From NCBI GenBank assembly GCA_020025095.1, contig JAHHSS010000037.1, positions 1 through 13,568 on the forward strand: a DNA stretch of 13,568 bases. The letters are read 5' to 3'. How positions within the stretch are numbered: position 1 is the stretch's first letter; every line of letters begins with the position of its first letter. The notes under the pieces are model-generated. The model worked only from the letters and a program-made list of their open reading frames with translations, searched no databases and was not told the DNA's origin. This DNA is from Peptostreptococcus sp. Its GTDB lineage: Bacteria > Bacillota > Clostridia > Peptostreptococcales > Peptostreptococcaceae. The position numbers and the translations under genes are program-made. This document shows positions 5,983-12,961 of the stretch, in pieces.

Positions 5983-6363
5983 ATGTCTAAATTATTATTA
6001 ATTTTTGCGATTGTATTCATTACATCAGCATTGATATTCTATACTATTGGTGTATTTGCAGAAAAGAAAAAAGGAACATTGCTTCCATGGCATGTACTTA
6101 TTTTCTGGTGTGGATTTATATGTGATACAGCTGGTACAACTATGATGAGTAAAATTGCTGGAAATGGGTTTGAAGTAAATCTTCATGGTGTTACCGGCCT
6201 TATAGCGCTTTTACTTATGGCTTTTCATGCTGTTTGGGCTACAGTTATACTTATAAAGAACAATCCTCAATCACGTGAAAGATTTCATAAATTTAGTATA
6301 GTAGTATGGTGTATTTGGCTTATTCCTTATTGTATTGGTGTTTTCATAGGAATGACAAGATAA
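5983..6363 (+). CDS. HsmA family (TIGR03987) small membrane protein
   Basis: A 126-residue protein with four predicted membrane helices (about 4-26, 33-55, 65-91 and 104-123). It resembles the TIGR03987 family, to which the heme-sensing membrane protein HsmA of Clostridioides difficile belongs; HsmA is reported there to bind heme and protect against oxidative stress. Recognisable segments are LLPWHVLIFWCGFICDT, NLHGVTGLIAL and MAFHAVWA. Histidines 37, 68 and 82 lie in or near the helices and are candidate heme ligands (inference); His102 is at a loop. It is the only plus-strand gene here, with a very strong AAAGGAGGT site before the ATG, its own promoter and a strong terminator. The MarR-type regulator HsmR known next to hsmA in C. 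difficile is not adjacent. The membership call rests on recognition, not a search. Confidence 0.75.
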   Translation: MSKLLLIFAIVFITSALIFYTIGVFAEKKKGTLLPWHVLIFWCGFICDTAGTTMMSKIAGNGFEVNLHGVTGLIALLLMAFHAVWATVILIKNNPQSRERFHKFSIVVWCIWLIPYCIGVFIGMTR

Positions 6364-6373
6364 TGATTAACAT

Positions 6374-6419
6374 ACAAAAAAGACAGTCTTATATATATTT
6401 ATATGACTGTCTTTTTTGT
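6374..6419. terminator. Bidirectional terminator after the HsmA-like gene
   Basis: A perfect 15-bp stem (6374-6388 with 6405-6419) begins 10 bases after the plus-strand stop. The core AGACAGTC/GACTGTCT is followed by T6 on either strand. It serves the plus-strand gene mainly and could also stop any readthrough from yqeY. Confidence 0.88.
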
Positions 6420-6439
6420 ATATATTTAAATTTCCAAAT

Positions 6440-6474
6440 AAATAAAAAACCCTTATATCAATTGATATAAGGGT
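6440..6474 (-). terminator. Intrinsic terminator of rpsU-yqeY
   Basis: A 26-base perfect palindrome (6449-6474, ACCCTTATATC arm, AATT loop) is followed on the minus strand by TTTTTATTTATT. It lies eight bases after the yqeY stop and faces the terminator of the plus-strand gene. Confidence 0.9.
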
Positions 6475-6482
6475 CTAACTAA

Positions 6483-6923
6483 TTACAAATTCTTTTTCAC
6501 AAGTTCATTAATTTTTCTGCCATCAGCACGACCTGCTGTCTTTGGCTTGATAGTAGACATAATCTTACCCATATCCTTCATAGAAGTAGCTCCTACTTCA
6601 GCTATGGTTTCGATTACAATTTGCTCTAATTCATCTTCGCTTAATTGTTGAGGTAGGTATTCTTCCAAAACTTGTATTTCAGATTTTGTTTCTTCAATCA
6701 GATCATCTCTACCAGCCTTCTCAAATTCGACTAAAGAGTCCTTTCTTTGCTTTAACTGTTTAGATATTATCTCTATTACTCCATCATCACCTAGCTCTTT
6801 TCGGTTATCAACCTCATATTGCTTTATTGCGGCTCTAACTAGCGTAATAACTGACTTTCTGACTGTATCTTTATTTTTCATTGAAGACTTTAAATCTTCC
6901 TGTAGTTTTTCTTTAAGGGACAT
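6483..6923 (-). CDS. yqeY: GatB/YqeY domain protein
   Basis: A 146-residue, fully helical cytoplasmic protein of the YqeY family, which shares a domain with the tail of the GatB amidotransferase subunit. Typical segments are LKEKLQEDLKSSMKNKD, VRKSVITLVRAAIKQYEVD, QRKDSLVEFEKAGR, LEEYLPQQLSEDEL and the C-terminal GRADGRKINELVKK. The family's function is not settled; a role in tRNA-dependent amidation is suggested only by the shared domain. The start is the ATG at 6921-6923, eight bases after AGAGG; the longer GTG start is contiguous with that site and would leave no spacing. It follows rpsU by 21 bases, a conserved pairing in Firmicutes, and shares its promoter and terminator. Confidence 0.93.
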   Translation of the reverse strand: MSLKEKLQEDLKSSMKNKDTVRKSVITLVRAAIKQYEVDNRKELGDDGVIEIISKQLKQRKDSLVEFEKAGRDDLIEETKSEIQVLEEYLPQQLSEDELEQIVIETIAEVGATSMKDMGKIMSTIKPKTAGRADGRKINELVKKNL

Positions 6924-6944
6924 CCCCTTCACCTCTTCTTATTA

Positions 6945-7124
6945 CTATCTTTTTGCGTTTTTTCTTCTAGCAGCTTCTGCTTTTTTCTTACGCTTAACAC
7001 TAGGCTTGTCATAGTGTTCTCTTTTTCTAACTTCTGACATTATGCCAGACATAGCACACTGACGCTTGAATCTTCTAAGCGCGCTATCTAATGATTCATT
7101 TTCTCTTACTCTTACTTCTGACAT
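6945..7124 (-). CDS. rpsU: 30S ribosomal protein bS21
   Basis: The small subunit protein S21, 59 residues: MSEVRVRENESLDSALRRF..., HYDKPSVKRKKK and a very basic C-terminus. It lies near the anti-Shine-Dalgarno end of 16S rRNA and supports initiation. The start is the ATG at 7122-7124, six bases after AGGGAGGTG (about 7131-7139). The frame stays open 13 codons upstream, but that stretch contains the Shine-Dalgarno and is leader. It is the first gene of the rpsU-yqeY unit. A well-formed promoter (7193-7221) and a leader hairpin (7156-7183) precede it, the latter a candidate for regulation of S21 synthesis. Confidence 0.97.
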   Translation of the reverse strand: MSEVRVRENESLDSALRRFKRQCAMSGIMSEVRKREHYDKPSVKRKKKAEAARRKNAKR

Positions 7125-7155
7125 CTGTTTCACCTCCCTACAACTTAGCGATTTA

Positions 7156-7183
7156 TTAAACAAGAGTCAAACTCTTAGTTTAA
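7156..7183 (-). promoter_or_regulatory. Leader hairpin upstream of rpsU
   Basis: In the transcript TTAAACTAAGAG, loop TTTGA and CTCTTGTTTAA form a stem of about 11 pairs with one bulged C and one G-U pair. It lies between the promoter and the Shine-Dalgarno and has no U-tract, so it is not a terminator. It may stabilise the mRNA or bind a ribosomal protein; neither is shown. Confidence 0.4.
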
Positions 7184-7192
7184 CACCATAAT

Positions 7193-7221
7193 ATTATAAT
7201 CTAATTTTTTAAATTTATCAA
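7193..7221 (-). promoter_or_regulatory. rpsU promoter
   Basis: The minus strand has TTGATA (7216-7221), a 17-base spacer and a perfect TATAAT (7193-7198), the best sigma-A-type match in the window. The leader would be about 60 bases. Confidence 0.75.
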
Positions 7222-7325
7222 GTGTTTTGTACAATTTTTTTAATATCTATTAGATTTTTCTTTAACTGTTATAAGAGCATCCATCTTTTAGTTTTTATCG
7301 AGTCAATATTTTTTTAACATCTTCA

Positions 7326-7670
7326 CTAGTCTGTTACTAATTTTGTTAGTGGCTTCCCCGCTAATACATGATAGTGTATGTGTAAAACCTCTTGTCCACC
7401 ATGTTCCCCACAATTATTTATAACTCTGTATCCATCTTCAGCAAAACCTTCTTGTTTAGCTATTTTTCTAATTGCCTTATGTATATCTGATACTATATCC
7501 ATTTCTTCAAAAGGAATTGCCTCTAGACATTCATAATGTTTCTTAGGTACTACAAGAATATGAACTGGTGTTACCGGATTCATATCCCTAAAAGCCGCTA
7601 CATTTTCATCCTCATAAACCATATCCGTTGCTATTTCACCATTTGCTAATTTACAAAATATACAATCCAT
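7326..7670 (-). CDS. HIT family protein, HINT-type nucleotide hydrolase
   Basis: A 114-residue histidine triad protein of the HINT/PKCI branch, which hydrolyses nucleoside phosphoramidates and aminoacyl-adenylates. The triad is HIHYH (His97, 99, 101), with His99 the expected nucleophile. The N-terminal CIFCK (Cys3, Cys6) is the usual zinc-binding pair of the branch, and PVTPVHILVVPKKHY and GEHGGQEVLHIHYHVLAGK are typical. The start is the ATG at 7668-7670, nine bases after AGGAG. An ATG nine bases further up directly abuts that Shine-Dalgarno and is rejected. It has its own promoter upstream. No clear terminator follows, so readthrough into rpsU-yqeY is possible. The natural substrate in bacteria is uncertain. 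Confidence 0.95.
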   Translation of the reverse strand: MDCIFCKLANGEIATDMVYEDENVAAFRDMNPVTPVHILVVPKKHYECLEAIPFEEMDIVSDIHKAIRKIAKQEGFAEDGYRVINNCGEHGGQEVLHIHYHVLAGKPLTKLVTD

Positions 7671-7701
7671 AATTTTCATCTCCTACTTATCTATTTATTA
7701 T

Positions 7702-7730
7702 ATTATAACACTGTTTTAGTTTTTCACCAA
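7702..7730 (-). promoter_or_regulatory. HIT gene promoter
   Basis: The minus strand has TTGGTG (7725-7730), a 17-base spacer and TATAAT (7702-7707), preceded by TGT to make an extended -10. It lies about 30 bases before the start codon. Confidence 0.6.
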
Positions 7731-7734
7731 ATAT

Positions 7735-7764
7735 TAGCAATTATAAGCAGAATTACCATTGCTA
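7735..7764 (-). other. Hairpin between ybjQ and the HIT gene
   Basis: TAGCAAT (7735-7741) and ATTGCTA (7758-7764) can pair around a 16-base loop, 33 bases after the ybjQ stop. There is no proper U-tract, so it is at best a weak terminator or RNA end structure for ybjQ. Confidence 0.25.
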
Positions 7765-7796
7765 TAATGTATAATTTTTATAAACTACTTCTATTT

Positions 7797-8117
7797 TTAT
7801 TTTAAAGTTACTGCAGTTCCAGAACAAGTAACCATCAGCATACTATTTTCGGCTCCTAAAACCTCATAATCCATTTTTACACCTACAATTGCATCTGCTC
7901 CCATCGAAGAAGCTCTTTCCATCATTTCGTTGATGACTTCTTTTCTGGACCTCATAAGTTCTTCTTCGTATCCTTTGCTGCGACCTCCAAAAAAATCTCT
8001 AAAACTTGCCCCGATATCTTTTAAAAAATTTACTCCAGTTATTACTTCTCCGAAAACAATTCCTTTATAGGAATCTATCTCTCTGCCTTCTATACCACTC
8101 GTAGTTGTAACTATCAT
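7797..8117 (-). CDS. YbjQ family (UPF0145) protein
   Basis: A 106-residue cytoplasmic protein of the YbjQ/UPF0145 family, sometimes called heavy-metal-binding domain proteins. Typical features are the N-terminal MIVTTTSGIEGREI, GIVFGEVITGVNFLKDIGA, and ASSMGADAIVGVKMDYE...LMVTCSGTAV. Members assemble into pentamers in solved structures, and their function is unknown. The metal label rests on homology; no cysteine cluster is present (one Cys, near residue 98). The start is an ATG with AGGAGG six bases upstream. It is monocistronic by appearance, with an extended -10 promoter upstream and a weak hairpin downstream. Confidence 0.9.
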   Translation of the reverse strand: MIVTTTSGIEGREIDSYKGIVFGEVITGVNFLKDIGASFRDFFGGRSKGYEEELMRSRKEVINEMMERASSMGADAIVGVKMDYEVLGAENSMLMVTCSGTAVTLK

Positions 8118-8149
8118 AATAACCTCCTAAATATATATACTTTTTATTA

Positions 8150-8158
8150 ATTATATCA
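8150..8158 (-). promoter_or_regulatory. Probable ybjQ promoter, extended -10
   Basis: The minus strand reads TGATATAAT, with a perfect -10 and extended TG but no convincing -35. The start codon is about 33 bases downstream. It shares its 9-mer with three other promoters of the window. Confidence 0.5.
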
Positions 8159-8296
8159 TGCTATGCGTTATAACGATATATTATTTAAATTTTTTATTAA
8201 TATTTAAGATAATTAAAATTTACCTATGTATATTTTATAGTTAAAATTTCTATCATTATATTTATACAAAATATGATTACTTAAATTTACTTCAGC

Positions 8297-9595
8297 TTAA
8301 TTTAGTATCTTTCCTATGCAAAAATCATCTTTCGCTTCTTTAATCACTACATCTATAAACTTATCTCTTAAATCCGTATCTGATTTTACCTTAACTCTCA
8401 TATAATTATCCGTTAAGCCTTCATAGTAACCTTCTTCATTCTTTTCTTCAAATAAAACTCTCATTGTATTTCCAATATATTTTTTCGCAAAGTCTTTAAA
8501 GTTTTTTGTAGAAAGCGCCAATAAAGTGGAGCTTCTTAAATTTTTCATTTGAGGATCAACCTGATTTTCCATAACTGCTGCTGGTGTTCCTTTTCTTGGT
8601 GAATATTTGAATACATGCGTATGCATTAGTTTTATGTCTTTTAAAAACTCAAGCGTTTCAGAAAATTCATCATTTGTCTCTCCTGGAAATCCAACTATTA
8701 CATCTGTTGTAATTGCTACATTTGGTATATTTTTTCTCAATATATCCACGATGTTTCTATATTCCTGTGCAGTATATCTTCTATTCATTCTTTTAAGTGT
8801 TTCATCACACCCACTTTGAAGAGATAGATGATAGTGAGGGACTAATTTTTTTATCTTCTTTATTTCCTCCACAAATTCCTCTGTAAACAAAACTGGCTCA
8901 ACAGAACTTAGTCTAATTCTCTCTATTCCATCTATTTGTGCTACTGCCTTTATTATTGTTAAAAGGCTAGATCCATCTTTTAAGTCCTTTCCATATGACG
9001 CTACATGTATACCTGTAAGAACTACTTCTTTATACCCCTTGCTAGCTAAATTGGAAACTTCTTCTATAATACTCATCAAATCTCTAGAACGTATTCTCCC
9101 TCTTGCATAAGGAATTATGCAATATGTACAAAATCTATCACAACCGTCTTGTACCTTAATGAAAGCTCTTGTCTTTCCATTTGTCTGTGATATCTCAATT
9201 TCTTCAAACTCTTTAACTTTCATAATATCATCAACTGTACTTATTTTACTATTGCAATTTAATGACTCTATTTTTTCTACAATAGTCCTTCTATCATTTG
9301 TTCCCATAACAAGGTTTACTTCTTCTATTTCCAAAATTTCTTCTGGGGAAACTTGTGAATAACATCCAACAACAGCTATTATTGCTTTTGGATTCTTTTT
9401 CTTAACACGCCTAATATATTGTCTAGATTTTCTATCTGACATATGAGTAACAGTACATGTATTTATTACATAAACATCAGCATATTCTTCACTATCTACA
9501 CCTTCGTATCCTTTTTTTTCAAACATTTCTAGCATTGCTTCTGTTTCATACTGATTCACTTTGCATCCTAATGTATAAAATGCCACTTTCTTCAA
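8297..9595 (-). CDS. mtaB: tRNA t6A37 methylthiotransferase MtaB
   Basis: A 432-residue radical-SAM methylthiotransferase that converts t6A to ms2t6A at position 37 of ANN-decoding tRNAs. The N-terminal UPF0004 domain holds Cys11, Cys47 and Cys78 for one [4Fe-4S] cluster. The radical-SAM domain has CDRFCTYC (Cys152, 156, 159) for the second, followed by IIPYARGRIRSR. A TRAM domain fills the C-terminus (about 375-432). The N-terminal TLGCKVNQYETEAM is typical of MtaB rather than MiaB (GCQMN). The start codon is TTG (9593-9595) with AGGAGG eight bases upstream; no ATG nearby has such a site. It follows rsmE by 147 bases with a hairpin in between, so it may be in the prmA-rsmE unit or have an unseen promoter. 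No strong terminator follows. Confidence 0.96.
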   Translation of the reverse strand: MKKVAFYTLGCKVNQYETEAMLEMFEKKGYEGVDSEEYADVYVINTCTVTHMSDRKSRQYIRRVKKKNPKAIIAVVGCYSQVSPEEILEIEEVNLVMGTNDRRTIVEKIESLNCNSKISTVDDIMKVKEFEEIEISQTNGKTRAFIKVQDGCDRFCTYCIIPYARGRIRSRDLMSIIEEVSNLASKGYKEVVLTGIHVASYGKDLKDGSSLLTIIKAVAQIDGIERIRLSSVEPVLFTEEFVEEIKKIKKLVPHYHLSLQSGCDETLKRMNRRYTAQEYRNIVDILRKNIPNVAITTDVIVGFPGETNDEFSETLEFLKDIKLMHTHVFKYSPRKGTPAAVMENQVDPQMKNLRSSTLLALSTKNFKDFAKKYIGNTMRVLFEEKNEEGYYEGLTDNYMRVKVKSDTDLRDKFIDVVIKEAKDDFCIGKILN

Positions 9596-9678
9596 ATTAA
9601 ATTCCTCCTAATCTTAATTTTTTATTTCGTCCATCAAATTATCAAGATAAATTTATTTATTTTAAAAATGAAATTTTT

Positions 9679-9701
9679 ACTAGCTAATTCTATTAGCTAG
9701 T
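9679..9701 (-). terminator. Hairpin between rsmE and mtaB, possible terminator
   Basis: ACTAGCTAAT (9679-9688) and ATTAGCTAGT (9692-9701) form a perfect 10-bp stem with a 3-base loop, 41 bases after the rsmE stop. On the minus strand it is followed by AAAAATTTCATTTTT, so the U-tract is displaced. Partial termination or transcript end protection are both possible. Confidence 0.4.
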
Positions 9702-9742
9702 GTAGAAATTACTTTTCAAACACAGATTATCTTTAAATATAT

Positions 9743-10522
9743 TTAAAAGCTATTCCCTATATCGCCCAATTCATACATCGTTATTACGGTCGCTGCTATA
9801 GATGCAGTTTCCGTTCTAAATATTCTAGGTCCCATTGTTACAGAAGATATGTCATTACTTTTAATCACCGAGTTTTCCTTTTCAGTAAATCCACCCTCTG
9901 GACCTATAAAAATGCCAACTTTTACTTCAGCTTTTTTATCTACTATGTTTTTCACATCATTTGAAGCTAAAAACTCTTTTATCCCAAGAGACTTTTCTTC
10001 CTCATAAGGCGACATATTTATATCGTTTGACTTCATATCTTCAATAGCTTCTTTAAATGTCATTATGCCACTAAGTTTCGGTACGACACCTCTTTTAGAT
10101 TGTTTAGCTGCCTCATACAAGATTCTTTCCCATCTTTCAAATTTTTTATCAGCCTTTTTATCATCTAAATTCACAACTGTTCTTTCAGTATTTACGAGTA
10201 TAATTTCCGACACTCCGCATTCAGTTAATTTTTGCAGAATAATTTCCATTTTTGTATTTTTAGGAAGACCTTGATAAAGTCTAACCTTTATTTTACTTTC
10301 TCTGTTTATATCAATTTTTTCAAGTATATCTAACTCTACAAAATCCTTATTGCAACTGTATATTTCACAAATATATTCGTTGTTATTACCATCGCAAATT
10401 TCTATTTTATCACCCTTATTGTATCTAAGTACCTTAGTTATATGCTTAACATCATCACCATATATACACAATTTTTGATTATCTAAATCAATGTTATTAG
10501 CATCAACAAAAAATCTATCCAT
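9743..10522 (-). CDS. rsmE: 16S rRNA m3U1498 methyltransferase RsmE
   Basis: RsmE methylates N3 of U1498 in the decoding region of 16S rRNA, using SAM. The 259-residue product has an N-terminal PUA-like RNA-binding part (HITKVLR, 27-33, and the KGDKIEICDG strand). The SPOUT (trefoil-knot) domain follows, with LPKNTKMEIILQKLTECGV (86-104), EAAKQSKR (137-144), FIGPEGGF (205-212) and MGPRIFRTETA (230-240), the last two forming the SAM pocket. The length is slightly above 245, explained by a longer, poorly conserved loop near 160-200. The ATG is preceded by AGGAAGGGG. It starts 10 bases after the prmA stop and is surely cotranscribed with it; prmA-rsmE pairing is common in Firmicutes. Confidence 0.96.
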   Translation of the reverse strand: MDRFFVDANNIDLDNQKLCIYGDDVKHITKVLRYNKGDKIEICDGNNNEYICEIYSCNKDFVELDILEKIDINRESKIKVRLYQGLPKNTKMEIILQKLTECGVSEIILVNTERTVVNLDDKKADKKFERWERILYEAAKQSKRGVVPKLSGIMTFKEAIEDMKSNDINMSPYEEEKSLGIKEFLASNDVKNIVDKKAEVKVGIFIGPEGGFTEKENSVIKSNDISSVTMGPRIFRTETASIAATVITMYELGDIGNSF

Positions 10523-10532
10523 TTTCCCCTTC

Positions 10533-11480
10533 CTATCTGGCTAATATACAAGCCCATTCACCTTTTTTCTGAATTTCTATTATTTCAAATCCATTTTCTT
10601 CAAGAGCCTTAGATACCTCATCTATTTTAGCTAGAATTATACCAGAAGATATAAATAAGCCATTTTCAGGAAGAAAATCGCGTACATCCTTAGAAAGTAG
10701 TATTACTATATCTGCCATTATGTTGGCTACAACTATATCTGGTTTTATACTTCTATCAATATCGTCAGCAAGATTCCCTTTTACTGCTTTCATAATATTT
10801 TCGACACCATTTTTAACTATATTTTCATTTGCCACTTTTACCGCAACTTCATCTATATCTATTCCAAGAACATTTTTGGCACCTAGTTTCGACGCAACTA
10901 TTCCAAGAATACCACTTCCGCATCCTATATCAAACACAGTAGAATCTTTTTTTACATATTTTTCTAGATTTGCAACACACATACTTGTAGTCTCATGATT
11001 ACCAGTTCCAAATGCCATTCCAGGATTCATTTCTATTACAATATCATCTTTTTCGGAGTTATATTCTTCCCATTCTGGTTTAATAACTATATTGTTTCCA
11101 ATCTTAGTAGGCTTATAATACTGTTTCCAGTTATTTGCCCAGTCATCTTCTCTCACAGAATCTGTATAAACTTTTCCATTGCCAATATTCAATCCAAACT
11201 CTGTAAGATTTTGAACTTTTTCATTTACAACTTTTATAAAATCTTCCACATTTTTCTCATCAGAAATATAGGTTTTTATCTTTACCAGCTCATCCTGTGA
11301 TTTTCTTAGCATATTTTCATCTATATAGTCCCAATCATAGTCATTTATTTTATCTGGATTTAAATCTTTAGGATCTTCTATCATAGCCCCCTGTGCTCCA
11401 TTTTCAAACAAAATATTTGTTACTGCTTCTATAGCTTCCGTAGTAGTTTCAATTGTTACTTCCGTCCATAAATCGCTCAT
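10533..11480 (-). CDS. prmA: Ribosomal protein L11 methyltransferase
   Basis: PrmA trimethylates ribosomal protein L11. The product is 315 residues, near the usual length. It has the N-terminal substrate-recognition domain (SDLWTEVTIETTTEAIEAV...), the linker with NPGMAFGTGNHETT (152-165), the SAM-binding DIGCGSGILGI (184-194) and the catalytic-loop VVANIMADI (about 250-258). The start is the ATG at 11478-11480, six bases after GAGGAGG. A TTG 18 bases upstream is in frame but lies upstream of that Shine-Dalgarno. It is the first gene of the prmA-rsmE unit, with a probable promoter at 11570-11578, right behind the dnaJ terminator. The dnaJ-prmA-rsmE-mtaB order is common in Firmicutes. Confidence 0.97.
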   Translation of the reverse strand: MSDLWTEVTIETTTEAIEAVTNILFENGAQGAMIEDPKDLNPDKINDYDWDYIDENMLRKSQDELVKIKTYISDEKNVEDFIKVVNEKVQNLTEFGLNIGNGKVYTDSVREDDWANNWKQYYKPTKIGNNIVIKPEWEEYNSEKDDIVIEMNPGMAFGTGNHETTSMCVANLEKYVKKDSTVFDIGCGSGILGIVASKLGAKNVLGIDIDEVAVKVANENIVKNGVENIMKAVKGNLADDIDRSIKPDIVVANIMADIVILLSKDVRDFLPENGLFISSGIILAKIDEVSKALEENGFEIIEIQKKGEWACILAR

Positions 11481-11569
11481 AATATCCTCCTCTTTCAATT
11501 GTATATATTTTACACCATTTAATTAAATTAAATAACATAAATCTCTCTTTATTTTTATACATCCTTACT

Positions 11570-11578
11570 ATTATATCA
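11570..11578 (-). promoter_or_regulatory. Probable prmA promoter, extended -10
   Basis: The minus strand reads TGATATAAT. The -35 position (about 11593-11598) falls inside the dnaJ terminator stem and does not resemble TTGACA, so the extended -10 would have to suffice. The leader would be about 85 bases. Confidence 0.45.
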
Positions 11579-11586
11579 TTTTTATC

Positions 11587-11625
11587 AAAAAAATGCGACT
11601 TCAATATTTCTCATTGAAATCGCAC
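11587..11625 (-). terminator. Intrinsic terminator of dnaJ
   Basis: Arms at 11594-11605 and 11613-11624 form a 12-bp stem on the minus-strand RNA (one G-U pair) with a 7-base loop, followed by T7. It lies about 145 bases after the dnaJ stop; the stretch between (11626-11768) is AT-rich with no gene seen. Confidence 0.88.
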
Positions 11626-11768
11626 TAATAAGCTAAGGAATTTTTAATTTAGAACATATATTTACGTAATATTTTACTATTCATTTTCCTGTTTTAGTTT
11701 AAAATAATATTTACTTTTTTAAACACCATCTTTATTATCTTTCTTTATATGCTTCTTTATAAAATTCC

Positions 11769-12935
11769 TTATTTGCTGAAAAAATCTTCCACCTTCTGTC
11801 CAAAAGACTTCTTATTTTCCTTTACTTTATGTCCACTCTGTCCCGCAAACTCTCTTAACAATTCTTTTTGTTTTTCAGAAAGTTTTTTCGGAACTTCTAT
11901 ATTTACCTTAACGTATTGGTCTCCTCTTGAGCTTGAGTTCATCCTTTGAACTCCCTTTCCTCTAAGCCTAAATACTGTTCCAGTTTGAGTTCCCTCTGGA
12001 ATTGAGTACTTAACATCACCATCTATCGTTGGAACCTGAATATCATCTCCAAGAGCCGCCTGAACAAATGTTATAGGCATATCCACATATATGTCATATC
12101 CATCTCTCTTGAAAACTTTATCTGGTCTTACATTAACTACGATATATAAATCACCTCTCGGAGCACCTAAATCTCCAAATTCACCTTGCCCAGCAAGTCT
12201 TATTACCTGCCCATCATCTATTCCCGCAGGTATATTTACCTCAACAGTTTTAGTTTTTCTTACTGAACCACTTCCTCCACATTTGCCACATGGACTTTCT
12301 ATTTCTTCTCCTGTTCCATTGCAGTTAGGACATGCTCTTTGAGATGCCATATTCCCAAATGGAGTTTGTTTTACTTCTCTTATTACTCCTGAGCCACCAC
12401 ACTGTGAGCAAGTTTTTTTATTTGTTCCTGGCTTGCATCCAGTTCCATGACAATTTTCACATTCTTCACTTCTGTTTACTTTTATATTTATTTTCTTACC
12501 AAATGCTGCATCTTTGAAATCAATTGTTACAGATTGCTTTATATCGGCACCAGGTCTAGGCCCTCTTCTAGAAGAAGAACCAAATCCACCAAACCCACCG
12601 AAGCCACCGGCTCCGCCACCAAATATATCGCCGAATATGTCGCCAAAGATATCTTCAAAGCCACCTGCTCCACCGAAGCCTCCAGCTCCACCGAAACCAC
12701 CTTGACCATTTACAGCATCTGAGCCATATTGATCATAGATATTTCTTTTCTCTTTATCAGAAAGAACCTCATAAGCTTCGTTGATTTCTTTAAACTTTTC
12801 TTCAGCTTCTTTATCACCTGGATTTTTATCTGGGTGATACTTCATAGCCAACTTTCTGTAAGCTTTTTTAATTTCTTTATCATCAGCAGTCTTTGATACA
12901 CCTAAGATACCATAATAATCTTTATTTGCACCCAA
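11769..12935 (-). CDS. dnaJ: Chaperone DnaJ (Hsp40)
   Basis: DnaJ delivers unfolded clients to DnaK and stimulates its ATPase. The 388-residue product is a full type I J-protein: J domain (2-70, HPD at 34-36), Gly/Phe-rich linker (about 79-119, with IFGD repeated), a zinc region with four CxxCxGxG repeats (starting near Cys159, 176, 202 and 216) and the C-terminal client-binding domains (about 221-350). I place the start at TTG 12933-12935, eight bases after AGG of GGCAGGTG. The longer GTG at 12942-12944 overlaps that site and adds three non-conserved residues. The shorter form begins at GANKDYYGILG, matching the family. It follows dnaK, with a strong hairpin in the gap, and ends the heat-shock operon at the terminator 11587-11625. 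Confidence 0.97.
   Translation of the reverse strand: MGANKDYYGILGVSKTADDKEIKKAYRKLAMKYHPDKNPGDKEAEEKFKEINEAYEVLSDKEKRNIYDQYGSDAVNGQGGFGGAGGFGGAGGFEDIFGDIFGDIFGGGAGGFGGFGGFGSSSRRGPRPGADIKQSVTIDFKDAAFGKKINIKVNRSEECENCHGTGCKPGTNKKTCSQCGGSGVIREVKQTPFGNMASQRACPNCNGTGEEIESPCGKCGGSGSVRKTKTVEVNIPAGIDDGQVIRLAGQGEFGDLGAPRGDLYIVVNVRPDKVFKRDGYDIYVDMPITFVQAALGDDIQVPTIDGDVKYSIPEGTQTGTVFRLRGKGVQRMNSSSRGDQYVKVNIEVPKKLSEKQKELLREFAGQSGHKVKENKKSFGQKVEDFFSK
12579..12701 (-). repeat. Gly/Phe-rich repetitive segment of dnaJ
   Basis: Imperfect repeats encode GGFGGAG units, a run of IFGD repeats and GGFGGFGGFG. It is the normal flexible linker of DnaJ, prone to length variation, and not a mobile or satellite element. 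Confidence 0.7.
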
Positions 12936-12961
12936 AATTAACACCTGCCTTTTTATTAATT

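Noticed and set aside
12579..12701. Tandem repeat that might be a mobile or satellite element
   Set aside because: It is in frame, encodes the standard DnaJ Gly/Phe linker and is expected in the family.
12091..12722. Plus-strand frames opposite dnaJ, rich in Pro and Thr
   Set aside because: They are the complement of the Gly/Phe-rich and zinc-finger coding region of dnaJ and have no start signals of their own.
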